NCBI GenBank assembly: GCA_009917445.1
Contig: QZEE01000002.1
Location: forward strand, 116,045 to 180,044
Direction: 5' to 3'
Length of the DNA stretch: 64,000 bases
Source of the DNA: a bacterium D16-76
GTDB taxonomy: Bacteria; Bacillota; Clostridia; Oscillospirales; Acutalibacteraceae
Of the stretch, positions 25,402-33,141 are shown one piece after another; position 1 is the stretch's first letter; every line of letters begins with the position of its first letter. The notes under the pieces were generated by a model. The model saw nothing but the letters and a program-made list of their open reading frames with translations, was not told where the DNA came from and made no database searches. Both the position numbers and the translations under genes were made by a program.

Positions 25402-26535
25402 ATGAATTATATGTATCAGCAGCCGCTACAATTTGACAAAGGCGTTGGAGTTGTGTTAGGCTCATTTTCTCCGTTACATAAAGGACACCTAGATTTAATC
25501 TACCAAGCAAAGAAGGAATGCGATGGCGGTGCCCTAGTAGTTGTGTGTGGCTATGACGGTGATAAGGGTTGCCCTACAATGACACTAAAAGAACGGTATC
25601 AAATGACACGCCAGTTCTTCCAGAACGATCCACTGGTCGCAGTTTATGCCCTATCTGATGATGAAATGGGCATAACAATGTATAACGACATCCCGAATAT
25701 GTGGAACTGGGACAAATGGATTATGCACCTTGTCAACGATGTTATTCAGTTAAATCAGCAGGGTAAGAACGTTTCCAAAGAGCAGTTCACTTTCTATGTT
25801 GGAGAACCCCAGTATAAATCCGACTTAGAATCTCGTGGGTTCAAAACAGTCCTAGCTGACAGAAGTACTAACTCGATTAGTGGTACTATGATCCGAGAAA
25901 ATCCAATCAAACACTGGGAAGATATCGCGTGGACTTTTCACCGCAAGTTTAGCCATAACATTTTAGTTACTGGCACAGCTTCAGAAGGAAAGACAACCCT
26001 TGTTGAAGATATAGGAAGATACTTCAATATCCCATATTCCTATGAGTGGGCCAGAGGATATATTGAGAAGCATTGTATAGGCGATTGGGAGTTTGATTGC
26101 AGAGACTTCGTTGCATTTCTAAATGGTCAATACAACTACAATAGGGATTGTGTAGAAAGTAAGCAAAACAAGGGCGTATTCATCTCTGATACAGATTCGC
26201 TTGTCACAAAAATGTATGCTGAATACTACGCAAGAGATGCGGATATGGCGTTATCCCAGCGTGACTACGACAACATTATAGCTCCACTGGCTGACTTATA
26301 CGCCGCAAAATCCCATTGGGATAAAATATTTGTTCTTCTTCCAAACAACACATTTGTTGACGATCACACAAGATATATGAAACATGGATCGATTAACGCC
26401 AGATGGGATTTAGCCCATATACTTTTAAGAGATCTGCAAGATATACCAGGCGCTAATATTGAAACATTGGATGGAGATTATCAGTCAAACTTCAATAGGG
26501 TAAAACAATATATTCAAAGCATTGGAGGAAAGTAA
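25402..26535 (+). CDS. nadR: NadR-like NMN adenylyltransferase / ribosylnicotinamide kinase
   Basis: 377 aa after GAAGGATGAG. The N-terminal half is a nucleotidyltransferase: GSFSPLHKGH (the HxGH site) near residue 21 and SISGTMIRENP (ISGT-x2-R) near residue 169. The C-terminal half is a P-loop kinase: LVTGTASEGKTTL near residue 197, with YEWARGY. Together they phosphorylate nicotinamide riboside to NMN and adenylate NMN to NAD+. No N-terminal DNA-binding domain is present, so this is an enzyme and not a repressor. It overlaps the PnuC leader and is clearly coupled to it. Confidence 0.93.
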   Translation: MNYMYQQPLQFDKGVGVVLGSFSPLHKGHLDLIYQAKKECDGGALVVVCGYDGDKGCPTMTLKERYQMTRQFFQNDPLVAVYALSDDEMGITMYNDIPNMWNWDKWIMHLVNDVIQLNQQGKNVSKEQFTFYVGEPQYKSDLESRGFKTVLADRSTNSISGTMIRENPIKHWEDIAWTFHRKFSHNILVTGTASEGKTTLVEDIGRYFNIPYSYEWARGYIEKHCIGDWEFDCRDFVAFLNGQYNYNRDCVESKQNKGVFISDTDSLVTKMYAEYYARDADMALSQRDYDNIIAPLADLYAAKSHWDKIFVLLPNNTFVDDHTRYMKHGSINARWDLAHILLRDLQDIPGANIETLDGDYQSNFNRVKQYIQSIGGK

Positions 26536-26536
26536 A

Positions 26537-27253
26537 ATGGGAAAGATCAAATCGACTTTAATTAGTGAGTTTGTGGCTGGTAAGACATGGTTTGACTGGC
26601 TGTTCTTGGTGGTTGGACTTGTTTTACAGCTCATAGCAATCACTTTGGGCTTTCTATCTGGTGAGCCTGAAAGCGCTGGTATGATTGTGTCTGGCATTGC
26701 AGGGGTTATCTCTGTTGTGCTATGTAGCCAGGGAAAGTTTTCATTTTACGTCTTCGGGTTTATTCAACTATTTACATACGTTTTCTGTTTTACAATTCCA
26801 AACAACCTACATGGTGAAACGGTTGAGAATGGGATGTACTTTATTACTATGCTTTATGGCATGTATGTGTGGGCAAAACGGTATAGCAAAAACTCATACA
26901 ACAATTCGTCAGAAATTCATGCAAATAAATTAGGCAAGGTAGGTAATGTAGTTTTAGGTACGGTATTTGCTATCGGAACAGTAGTTTATTATGTTTTCCT
27001 AAAAAACGTTCCAATGTTTGGCGCTTTAGATTCAGATCCATTCATGGATTCTATTACGTCCGTACCAGCTTATATTGCACAAGGTTTAATGGTACTGGGG
27101 TATAGGGAACAGTGGATTTACTGGCTCATCCTTGATGTGTGCAGCATCTTATTAGCGATTAGGGCTGGATCAATGATAATGACCGCACAGTTTATTTTCT
27201 GGTCAATCAACTGTGTATATGGCTTCTGGAAGTGGAGCAAACTCAGCAAATAA
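26537..27253 (+). CDS. pnuC: Nicotinamide riboside transporter PnuC
   Basis: 238 aa; ATG 26537 is preceded by GGAGG. About seven transmembrane helices can be seen. The conserved PnuC features WFDW near the N-terminus and MYFITMLYGMYVWAKRY are present. It brings nicotinamide riboside into the cell, where NadR traps it by phosphorylation. Being next to nadR supports the assignment. Confidence 0.92.
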   Translation: MGKIKSTLISEFVAGKTWFDWLFLVVGLVLQLIAITLGFLSGEPESAGMIVSGIAGVISVVLCSQGKFSFYVFGFIQLFTYVFCFTIPNNLHGETVENGMYFITMLYGMYVWAKRYSKNSYNNSSEIHANKLGKVGNVVLGTVFAIGTVVYYVFLKNVPMFGALDSDPFMDSITSVPAYIAQGLMVLGYREQWIYWLILDVCSILLAIRAGSMIMTAQFIFWSINCVYGFWKWSKLSK

Positions 27254-27274
27254 AAAAAGAAAGAGGTAGTATGT

Positions 27275-27913
27275 ATGCAAGAATATGAGAAAATCGAAAC
27301 CGTGTTTGAACGTGCGATGGATGGCAGTAAAAAGCTGATTCCTGGAAAATTCAGAAACAAGACGGTTGAATATCTTAAAAATAACCGATGGATATTCACT
27401 GAGAAGATTGACGGTACAAACATCCGCGTTCATTGGGATGGTCACAAAGTTGAATTTGGAGGGCGAACAAATAATGCCCAGATTCCGACACCGCTCGTAA
27501 ATAGGCTGAACGATTTGTTCGGTGGAAATGAAAATGAAGAAGTATTTGAGCAGAAATTTGGCTCAAAAGACGTAATCCTGTTTGGGGAAGGGTATGGGCC
27601 AAAAATCAATAAAGGCCATTTATATCGAGATAACGTTGATTTTATTCTGTTTGATGTTATGATCGATGGTACATACCTAGAAAGGCACAATGTAGAAGAT
27701 ATTGCCAAATCGTTTGGGGTTGATGTTGTACCAATTATTATAGGGGGGGGTACGCTAGAAGAAGGAATTGCATTCGTGCAAACTCACCCAAAGTCCACTT
27801 TTGGCACAGCCAACATGGAAGGACTTGTTGCACGTCCTGAAGTTGAAATGAAAGATCGTCTTGGAAAGAGAGTTATCGTAAAAATCAAAGTACGCGACCA
27901 CGCAAATATTTAA
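27275..27913 (+). CDS. RNA ligase, Rnl2-like nucleotidyltransferase
   Basis: 212 aa after AAAGAGGTAG. The covalent lysine motif is EKIDGTNIRV near residue 44. Motif III-like FGEGYGPKI, motif IV MEGLVARP and motif V VKIKVRD complete the set for an ATP-dependent RNA ligase (PF09414 type). It seals 5'-P to 3'-OH RNA ends, complementing RtcB, which uses different ends. The gene carries eight G (27743-27750) coding IIGGGT, in frame here. The C-terminal domain is absent or very short. Confidence 0.88.
   Translation: MQEYEKIETVFERAMDGSKKLIPGKFRNKTVEYLKNNRWIFTEKIDGTNIRVHWDGHKVEFGGRTNNAQIPTPLVNRLNDLFGGNENEEVFEQKFGSKDVILFGEGYGPKINKGHLYRDNVDFILFDVMIDGTYLERHNVEDIAKSFGVDVVPIIIGGGTLEEGIAFVQTHPKSTFGTANMEGLVARPEVEMKDRLGKRVIVKIKVRDHANI
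27743..27750 (+). repeat. Run of eight G inside RNA ligase gene
   Basis: Fourth long G/C run in the phage part; in frame. Confidence 0.9.
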
Positions 27914-27926
27914 AGGAGTGTTTAAA

Positions 27927-28640
27927 ATGAAACATAGTATTACTAAGAAATTTATCTGCATTATCTTTTCTGTATTGTTTATCTTCTCCACCATTTCATC
28001 AACCGCTCTCGCATCAACTCCAAGTGAACTTGAGAAAGAAATTGCAAGGTGTGTAAGCCTAAAAAACACGGCGCACGAAATGGCTGAATGTGCTAGGGCG
28101 CTTGGATATCCAGAAAGCCATGTAATTATCAAGACAGCACAAAACAAATGGCATGAACTCAATAAACTGCAAACAGAATATCAAAAGCAACTTATATACC
28201 AAAATGATAAACTTGCAAAATGGAGAAAAGAGTACCCAAATGCAACGGCAATATATGAAAAGCTAAAAGCAAAAGGGTTATCCGATGTCACTACATGCGC
28301 TATCATTGGCAATGTCATGACTGAAACAGGCGGTAATACTCTTTCAGTAAATCCATACATCTATGGCTACGACTCTTTCACTACATATTATGGCATATGC
28401 CAGTGGTCATTATATTACAATCCGTCAGTAAATGGAAAAAGCATTGATGGTCAGATTGAGTACTTAATGAACACCATTCAGAAGAACATGAAATCGTTTG
28501 GTGGTAATTACGAATACTTTAAGTCTATGACAGATGTTGGTGCAGCAGCAAAATACTTTAACACCTACTATGAACGAGGCAGCGGAAATGCTACTAGGGC
28601 AAACAATGCAAGAATCGCTTTAAAGTATTATGCGTCTTAA
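27927..28640 (+). CDS. Secreted phage lysozyme-like protein
   Basis: 237 aa; ATG 27927 follows AAAGGAG by eight bases. The first ~30 residues are a signal peptide (KKFICIIFSVLFIFSTISS, then ALASTPS). The middle is helical. From about residue 112 it reads LKAKGLSDVTTCAIIGNVMTE and YGICQW, the pattern of phage tail-lysozyme domains (PF18013), with the catalytic Glu in MTETGG. A signal peptide on an early-region gene is odd; an exported wall enzyme or superinfection factor is possible. Confidence 0.75.
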   Translation: MKHSITKKFICIIFSVLFIFSTISSTALASTPSELEKEIARCVSLKNTAHEMAECARALGYPESHVIIKTAQNKWHELNKLQTEYQKQLIYQNDKLAKWRKEYPNATAIYEKLKAKGLSDVTTCAIIGNVMTETGGNTLSVNPYIYGYDSFTTYYGICQWSLYYNPSVNGKSIDGQIEYLMNTIQKNMKSFGGNYEYFKSMTDVGAAAKYFNTYYERGSGNATRANNARIALKYYAS

Positions 28641-28677
28641 TTAGCGGCAAATTAAATTATTTAAAGGCGGGATATAA

Positions 28678-29334
28678 ATGAGAACAATCGCTATAGGTGA
28701 TATCCATGGATGTTTCTATACTTTCGCAGCACTCTTACATAAAGTTGGGTATAACAGCAGTAAAGATACGCTAATTTTCTTGGGAGATTATATAGACCGT
28801 GGCCCACACAGCTATACGGTAGTCGATGCACTCATTCAGTTACAAAGAAAGCATGGCAAAGATAAATGTATTTGCCTAAGAGGAAATCATGAACAGTTTG
28901 CGATTGACAACAATGGTTGTTTAGACTTCCTATGGTCATATAACGGAGGATATCAAACAATAGATAGCTATGAAAGACATGATTTCTCAATTCAAAATCA
29001 TATGTGGTGGTACAGGAGCCTCCCGATCTACTATCAAACTGATAAGTTTATTTTCTGCCATGCTGGATTAACATATCCTGATCTGTTATCAAATACACCG
29101 AATGAAATATTATGGAATCGTGCATGGCTGGAAATTGATTCAAGACCACGAGAAAAGAAAGTGGTTTTCGGTCATACTCCTATGCGGGAAGTTCCTTTCT
29201 TTGTAAAAACCGGAGATATCTGTATTGACGGTGGATGTGTATTCGATGGCAACCTTTGTGCTATGATTATTGATGAAAATGGCAACTACAGTTTTGAACA
29301 TGTACCGAAGTCCGAAAAAGATAATCTATCATAA
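28678..29334 (+). CDS. PPP-family metallophosphatase (lambda phosphatase type)
   Basis: 218 aa after AAAGGCGGG. Signatures GDIHGC (residue 6), GDYIDRG (near 39), RGNHE (near 66) and GHTP appear in order. Two metal ions hydrolyse phosphate from Ser/Thr or other substrates. Phage members may remove host or phage phosphates, or act on Ap4A. Confidence 0.93.
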   Translation: MRTIAIGDIHGCFYTFAALLHKVGYNSSKDTLIFLGDYIDRGPHSYTVVDALIQLQRKHGKDKCICLRGNHEQFAIDNNGCLDFLWSYNGGYQTIDSYERHDFSIQNHMWWYRSLPIYYQTDKFIFCHAGLTYPDLLSNTPNEILWNRAWLEIDSRPREKKVVFGHTPMREVPFFVKTGDICIDGGCVFDGNLCAMIIDENGNYSFEHVPKSEKDNLS

Positions 29335-29346
29335 GGTGATGATAAG

Positions 29347-29658
29347 ATGCTGAATAGCCGAACAGTTAATAGGGTGTCAAATAATACAAACATTGAAATA
29401 AATGCTGTAAGTGGATCGATTTTAAAGAATCATCCCAAAAGTTGGTTTGAATATATATCACTCGGTAGTGGTAGATCAAATCAGCTATTTGTAGAAGGTG
29501 GTCATAAAGGGAATATGAAACGCTACGAATACTGTGATGGCTATCCTATACATGGAGAGAATGATATAATTGTTCTTCAAGTCATGCTATGCTCCAACCA
29601 GACTGTCATTGCTGAGTGTGTATATAGAAAAGACTTTGAGGTCGATGCAAATGAGTAA
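29347..29658 (+). CDS. Hypothetical phage protein
   Basis: 103 aa after AAGGTGATGATAAG. Beta-rich; no recognised family. Its last bases overlap the next small gene. Confidence 0.55.
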   Translation: MLNSRTVNRVSNNTNIEINAVSGSILKNHPKSWFEYISLGSGRSNQLFVEGGHKGNMKRYEYCDGYPIHGENDIIVLQVMLCSNQTVIAECVYRKDFEVDANE

Positions 29659-29806
29659 TCCATATGAATTTTCAGACAATGATATTTATTTCATATATGG
29701 ATATCTTTATCGTATGGCGGAAGAAGCAAAACAAGATGGGCTGTTTGATGGATTTTCGGTTAAAGAAGTAATTTCAATATATCTATCTGAGTGGACAAAA
29801 AATTAA
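29651..29806 (+). CDS. Small acidic phage protein
   Basis: 51 aa from ATG 29651 inside the end of the previous gene. Acidic and aromatic (NPYEFSDNDIYFIYGYLYRM). Unknown function. Confidence 0.5.
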   Translation: MSNPYEFSDNDIYFIYGYLYRMAEEAKQDGLFDGFSVKEVISIYLSEWTKN

Positions 29807-29825
29807 GCAGAAAGGGAATAATACA

Positions 29826-30755
29826 ATGGGCTATTTTGAAAATTACACACTAGAAAAAGGCATGTATCATCAGCCTGGAAAAAGCTTTAGCAAGGTTTTG
29901 GAAGAAATAGATGAATCTTCCAAATACCACGGAACACCATTTGAGGGTACGGATGCTTTTCATAGGCAGCTTATACGATTCAATATCAAGACTTGCGGCC
30001 CAGAATCTTCTACTGTGGAAAGCTTTTTCCAAAATTCACAAAGCGCTGTACTTTTCCCTGAGTATGTGAAAAGAGCCATAAAGCAGGGCATGGACAACGA
30101 TGGTAGAATAAATAAACTGGTTGCGACTGTTACAAACATTGATGCACCAGATTATATCGGTATCACCGTCAAAGATGAATGCAATGATAAATTGCCAATA
30201 ACAAAAATACGTTCCAATGACAGATTAACAAATATTCAAAAGCGTGGAAAATTACTAGTAAGCTCATATGAAACTCTGCGTTTTCAAAAGCTAGATCTAT
30301 TAACAATTTCTTTGCGCCAAATCGGAAGCTATATTGCCGCTACACAGGTAAAAGATGCAGTCAAATTTATTATATCAACTAGTACCCCAAGTGTCTTTAC
30401 GCACAACATTCCTAAATATGCAGATATCATTTCTCTATGGGGCTATTTATCTCCATACCACATGAACACCATAATAGCAAGCACGGCCACTATGCAGATA
30501 CTGCTCAATATTCCAGAAATGAAAAATACCCCAGTTTCCTCCCCGTTATCTGCACAAATTGTTCATTCGCCCAACCTAAACAATAGAACTATAATTGCAC
30601 TTGATAAGTCATGCGCATTAGAGATGGTGCAAGTTGGGGATCTATTTATAGATGCAGATAAGTTGATAGATCGGAATATTGAACATACTGAGGTCAGTAT
30701 GACGTATGGTTTCAATATGATCCTCCCGGCGATTGCAATACTATCCATATCATAA
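29826..30755 (+). CDS. Probable HK97-type phage major capsid protein
   Basis: 309 aa after AGAAAGGGAATAATACA. The start (FENYTLEKGMYHQPGKSF) and the stretches DAFHRQLIRFNIK, FFQNSQSAVLFPEYVKRA and SYETLRFQKLDLLTISLRQI match my memory of Clostridia phage capsid proteins of the HK97 fold. The rest (VKFIISTSTPSVFTHNIP) is compatible with the P and A domains. No portal, protease or terminase lies beside it, so it stands alone at the phage end. This could be a rearranged structural gene or a capsid-derived protein. Family identification is from memory, not from a search. Confidence 0.6.
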   Translation: MGYFENYTLEKGMYHQPGKSFSKVLEEIDESSKYHGTPFEGTDAFHRQLIRFNIKTCGPESSTVESFFQNSQSAVLFPEYVKRAIKQGMDNDGRINKLVATVTNIDAPDYIGITVKDECNDKLPITKIRSNDRLTNIQKRGKLLVSSYETLRFQKLDLLTISLRQIGSYIAATQVKDAVKFIISTSTPSVFTHNIPKYADIISLWGYLSPYHMNTIIASTATMQILLNIPEMKNTPVSSPLSAQIVHSPNLNNRTIIALDKSCALEMVQVGDLFIDADKLIDRNIEHTEVSMTYGFNMILPAIAILSIS

Positions 30756-30774
30756 ACAGATTAAGGAGGCGCTA

Positions 30775-30984
30775 ATGCTGTATACGGTTTCTGAGGTAGC
30801 AAAAATTTGTAAGACAGACGTACATAGGATTTATGAGTTTATAAAAGCTGGCCTACTACCAGCCCTTAAACTTGGATCACTAAAAGTACGAAAAGAAAGC
30901 CTCGATGATTTCCTGGAGAAATATGAAGGTTACGATCTGACAGACATTCAAAACATAACCAAGTTAGACACCACCAAGCTATAA
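30775..30984 (+). CDS. Excisionase-like helix-turn-helix DNA-binding protein
   Basis: 69 aa; ATG 30775 has a strong AAGGAGG site. The sequence LYTVSEVAKICKTDVHRIYE followed by FIKAGLLPALKLGSLKVRKE is the winged MerR/HTH_17 fold of excisionases. Located at the phage border, it is a candidate directionality factor for an integrase that lies outside this window. Confidence 0.75.
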   Translation: MLYTVSEVAKICKTDVHRIYEFIKAGLLPALKLGSLKVRKESLDDFLEKYEGYDLTDIQNITKLDTTKL

Positions 30985-30986
30985 AA

Positions 30987-31036
30987 AATGGCATACCCAC
31001 TCGTAAATCATGAGTTAGGGTATGCCATTCTTCTTT
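30987..31036. terminator. Long hairpin terminator at the phage end
   Basis: AATGGCATACCC pairs perfectly with GGGTATGCCATT (12 bp, extended by ACTC/GAGT inside), followed by CTTCTTTT. A run of A precedes it, so it may stop transcription from both sides. Confidence 0.85.
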
Positions 31037-31040
31037 TCAA

Positions 31041-31087
31041 AAAGTTGACACATGCTTCAAAATACGTGTCAACTTTCGTGTCAACTT
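31041..31087. promoter_or_regulatory. Three AGTTGACAC repeats, candidate recombinase or Xis binding sites
   Basis: AAAGTTGACAC (31041-31051) faces GTGTCAACTT (31066-31075), and a third copy GTGTCAACTT (31078-31087) follows at a 12-base step. Inverted plus direct copies beside an excisionase gene and at the base-composition border fit arm-type integrase sites. The attachment core would then lie within about 31,088-31,150. Confidence 0.5.
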
Positions 31088-31150
31088 CTAGGCTGACAAT
31101 TTGTTAGTGCACTTAAAATCTCTTTGTTTACACAATATATAGTGGTTTGC

Positions 31151-32158
31151 TTACTTCAAACCCTCATATACTGCCACAGCGCAGGCAACAGTCGCGCCCA
31201 CCATGGGGTTGTTGCCCATGCCGATAAGGCCCATCATCTCTACGTGGGCAGGCACGGAAGAGGAACCCGCGAACTGGGCGTCGCCGTGCATACGGCCCAT
31301 GGAGTCGGTAAGACCGTAGGAAGCGGGGCCGGCTGCCATGTTGTCCGGGTGCAGGGTACGGCCGGTGCCGCCGCCAGAGGCCACGGAGAAATACTTCTTG
31401 TCGTTTTCCAGGGCCCACTTCTTATAGGTGCCCGCAACCAGGTGCTGGAAACGGGTGGGGTTGGTGGAGTTGCCGGTGATGGAAACGTCCACGCCCTCGT
31501 GCTTCATGATGGCTACGCCTTCCAGCACGTCGTTGGCGCCGTAGCACTTAACGGCGGCGCGCTCTCCGTCGGAGAAGGGCTTGGTCTCTTCGATCTTCAG
31601 CTCGCCGGTGAAGAAGTCGTAGTCGGTCTTCACATAGGTAAAGCCGTTGATGCGGGAAATGATATAGGCCGCGTCTTTGCCCAGGCCGTTGAGGATGATG
31701 CGCAGGGGCTCTTTACGGGCGCGGTTGGCGGTTTTGGCAATGCCGATGGCGCCTTCGGCGGCGGCAAAAGACTCGTGGCCGGCCAAGAAGGCAAAGCACT
31801 TGGTCTCATCCCGCAGCAGCATAGCGCCCAGGTTGCCGTGGCCCAGGCCCACGTTGCGCTGCTCCGCCACAGAACCGGGGATGCAGAAAGCTTCCAGGCC
31901 GATGCCAATGGCCTCGGCGGCCTCGGCGGCGGTCTTTACTTCCTTCTTAATGGCAACCGCACAGCCCAGGGTATAGGCCCAGCCGGCGTTTTCAAAAGCG
32001 ATGGGCTGTACGCCCTTGACGATCTCATAGGGGTCGAAGCCCTTCTGCTTGCAGAGCTCCCGTGCCTCTTCGAGACTGCCCAGACCATACTGGTTGAGGC
32101 ATTTCTCGATTTTGGGCATCCTTCTTTCCTTGCCTTCAAACATGACGTCGTTAGCCAT
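31151..32158 (-). CDS. GGGtGRT family protein
   Basis: 335 aa. Contains GGGTGRTLHPDN near residue 280, the signature that names this anaerobe protein family, plus FLAGHESFAAAEGAIG. The start has a clear AGGAGG site. The exact role is unknown, but it is nearly always found with a NifU-like Fe-S scaffold, as here, so Fe-S cluster assembly is likely. GC-rich codon use contrasts sharply with the phage genes that begin 170 bases away. Confidence 0.85.
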   Translation of the reverse strand: MANDVMFEGKERRMPKIEKCLNQYGLGSLEEARELCKQKGFDPYEIVKGVQPIAFENAGWAYTLGCAVAIKKEVKTAAEAAEAIGIGLEAFCIPGSVAEQRNVGLGHGNLGAMLLRDETKCFAFLAGHESFAAAEGAIGIAKTANRARKEPLRIILNGLGKDAAYIISRINGFTYVKTDYDFFTGELKIEETKPFSDGERAAVKCYGANDVLEGVAIMKHEGVDVSITGNSTNPTRFQHLVAGTYKKWALENDKKYFSVASGGGTGRTLHPDNMAAGPASYGLTDSMGRMHGDAQFAGSSSVPAHVEMMGLIGMGNNPMVGATVACAVAVYEGLK

Positions 32159-32193
32159 TTCGTTGTCCTCCTAAATCTATGTATGGTCTGTGA

Positions 32194-32886
32194 TTATTCT
32201 TCTCTGGGGTCAATGTACTTAGCCGCGCCATCAAAACGGCCATACTGGCCAATGTTGTTCTTGTAAGCCTCATCCGGGGAGACGCCGTGGCGGATATCCT
32301 CCAGCATTTTGCCCAGGCGCACAAACTGGTAGCCGGTGACTTCGCCCTCTTCGTCCAAAGCCATCTTAATGACATAGCCCTCGGCCATCTCCATATAGCG
32401 CACGCCCTTGGCCCCAGTGGAGAACATGGTGCCTACCTGGGAACGCAGGCCCTTGCCCAAGTCTTCCAGGCCGGCGCCGATGGGCAGGCCGTCCTCGGAG
32501 AAAGCGGTCTGGCTGCGGCCGTAGGCCAGCTGCTTGAAAATCTCGCGCATGGCCACGTTGATGGCGTCGCAGACCAGGTCGGTATTAAGGCACTCCAAAA
32601 GGGTCTTGCCGGGCAGGATCTCGGCGGCCATAGCGGCGGAGTGGGTCATGCCGGAGCAGCCCAGGGTCTCGACCAAAGCCTCTTGTACAATGCCCTCTTT
32701 CACGTTCAGGGTAAGCTTGCAGGCGCCCTGCTGGGGGGCGCACCAGCCGATGCCGTGGCTGAGGCCGCTGATGTCCTTAATCTCATAAGCCTTTACCCAC
32801 CGGCCCTCTTCGGGGATGGGAGCCGGGCCATGATGGGGGCCCTTCTTCACCGTGCACATATTTTCCACTTCATGGGAATAGTTCAT
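32194..32886 (-). CDS. NifU-like iron-sulfur cluster assembly scaffold protein
   Basis: 230 aa. NifU/IscU-type cysteines are visible as GWCAPQQGACK and LGCSGMTHSAAM. It has a C-terminal extension of ~100 residues (GVRYMEMAEGY), as in the Clostridia type of the family. AAAGGAG precedes the ATG. It is the first gene of a two-gene operon with the GGGtGRT gene; its promoter is at 32973-33001. Confidence 0.82.
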   Translation of the reverse strand: MNYSHEVENMCTVKKGPHHGPAPIPEEGRWVKAYEIKDISGLSHGIGWCAPQQGACKLTLNVKEGIVQEALVETLGCSGMTHSAAMAAEILPGKTLLECLNTDLVCDAINVAMREIFKQLAYGRSQTAFSEDGLPIGAGLEDLGKGLRSQVGTMFSTGAKGVRYMEMAEGYVIKMALDEEGEVTGYQFVRLGKMLEDIRHGVSPDEAYKNNIGQYGRFDGAAKYIDPREE

Positions 32887-32972
32887 ATTGGTACTCCTTT
32901 CAATTTATAATGTTTTTTAGGGCTTGGGGCCTTGCTGTGGGCAGGGCCTGCCCGAAATACCAATCTTATTCT

Positions 32973-33001
32973 ATTATAATCGGAACGGCTAAAGTATGCA
33001 A
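32973..33001 (-). promoter_or_regulatory. Promoter of the NifU-like/GGGtGRT operon
   Basis: On the minus strand, TTGCAT (33001-32996), 17-base spacer, TATAAT (32978-32973). About 85 bases upstream of the start codon. Confidence 0.85.
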
Positions 33002-33099
33002 GTCCTTCGACAAATTTTTTAGCGGGGCGGCTTGTAATATTATGGCATCTAGACGTATGGGCCGCTGTATAAGGGGGCCCGGCGGCTTTGGGGATAAAG

Positions 33100-33132
33100 A
33101 AAAGCGCCCGGCTAAAAGCAAGGCGCTCTGTT
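33100..33132 (-). terminator. Terminator after the GH4 gene
   Basis: On the minus strand AGCGCC ... GGGCGCT followed by TTTTC. It lies ten bases past the stop codon at 33142. Confidence 0.65.
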
Positions 33133-33141
33133 TTATCTTAC

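Noticed and set aside
31124..32266. Long + strand open frame opposite the GGGtGRT gene
   Set aside because: High GC codons make the opposite strand open. The minus frame has the conserved family sequence and a ribosome site; the plus frame has neither.
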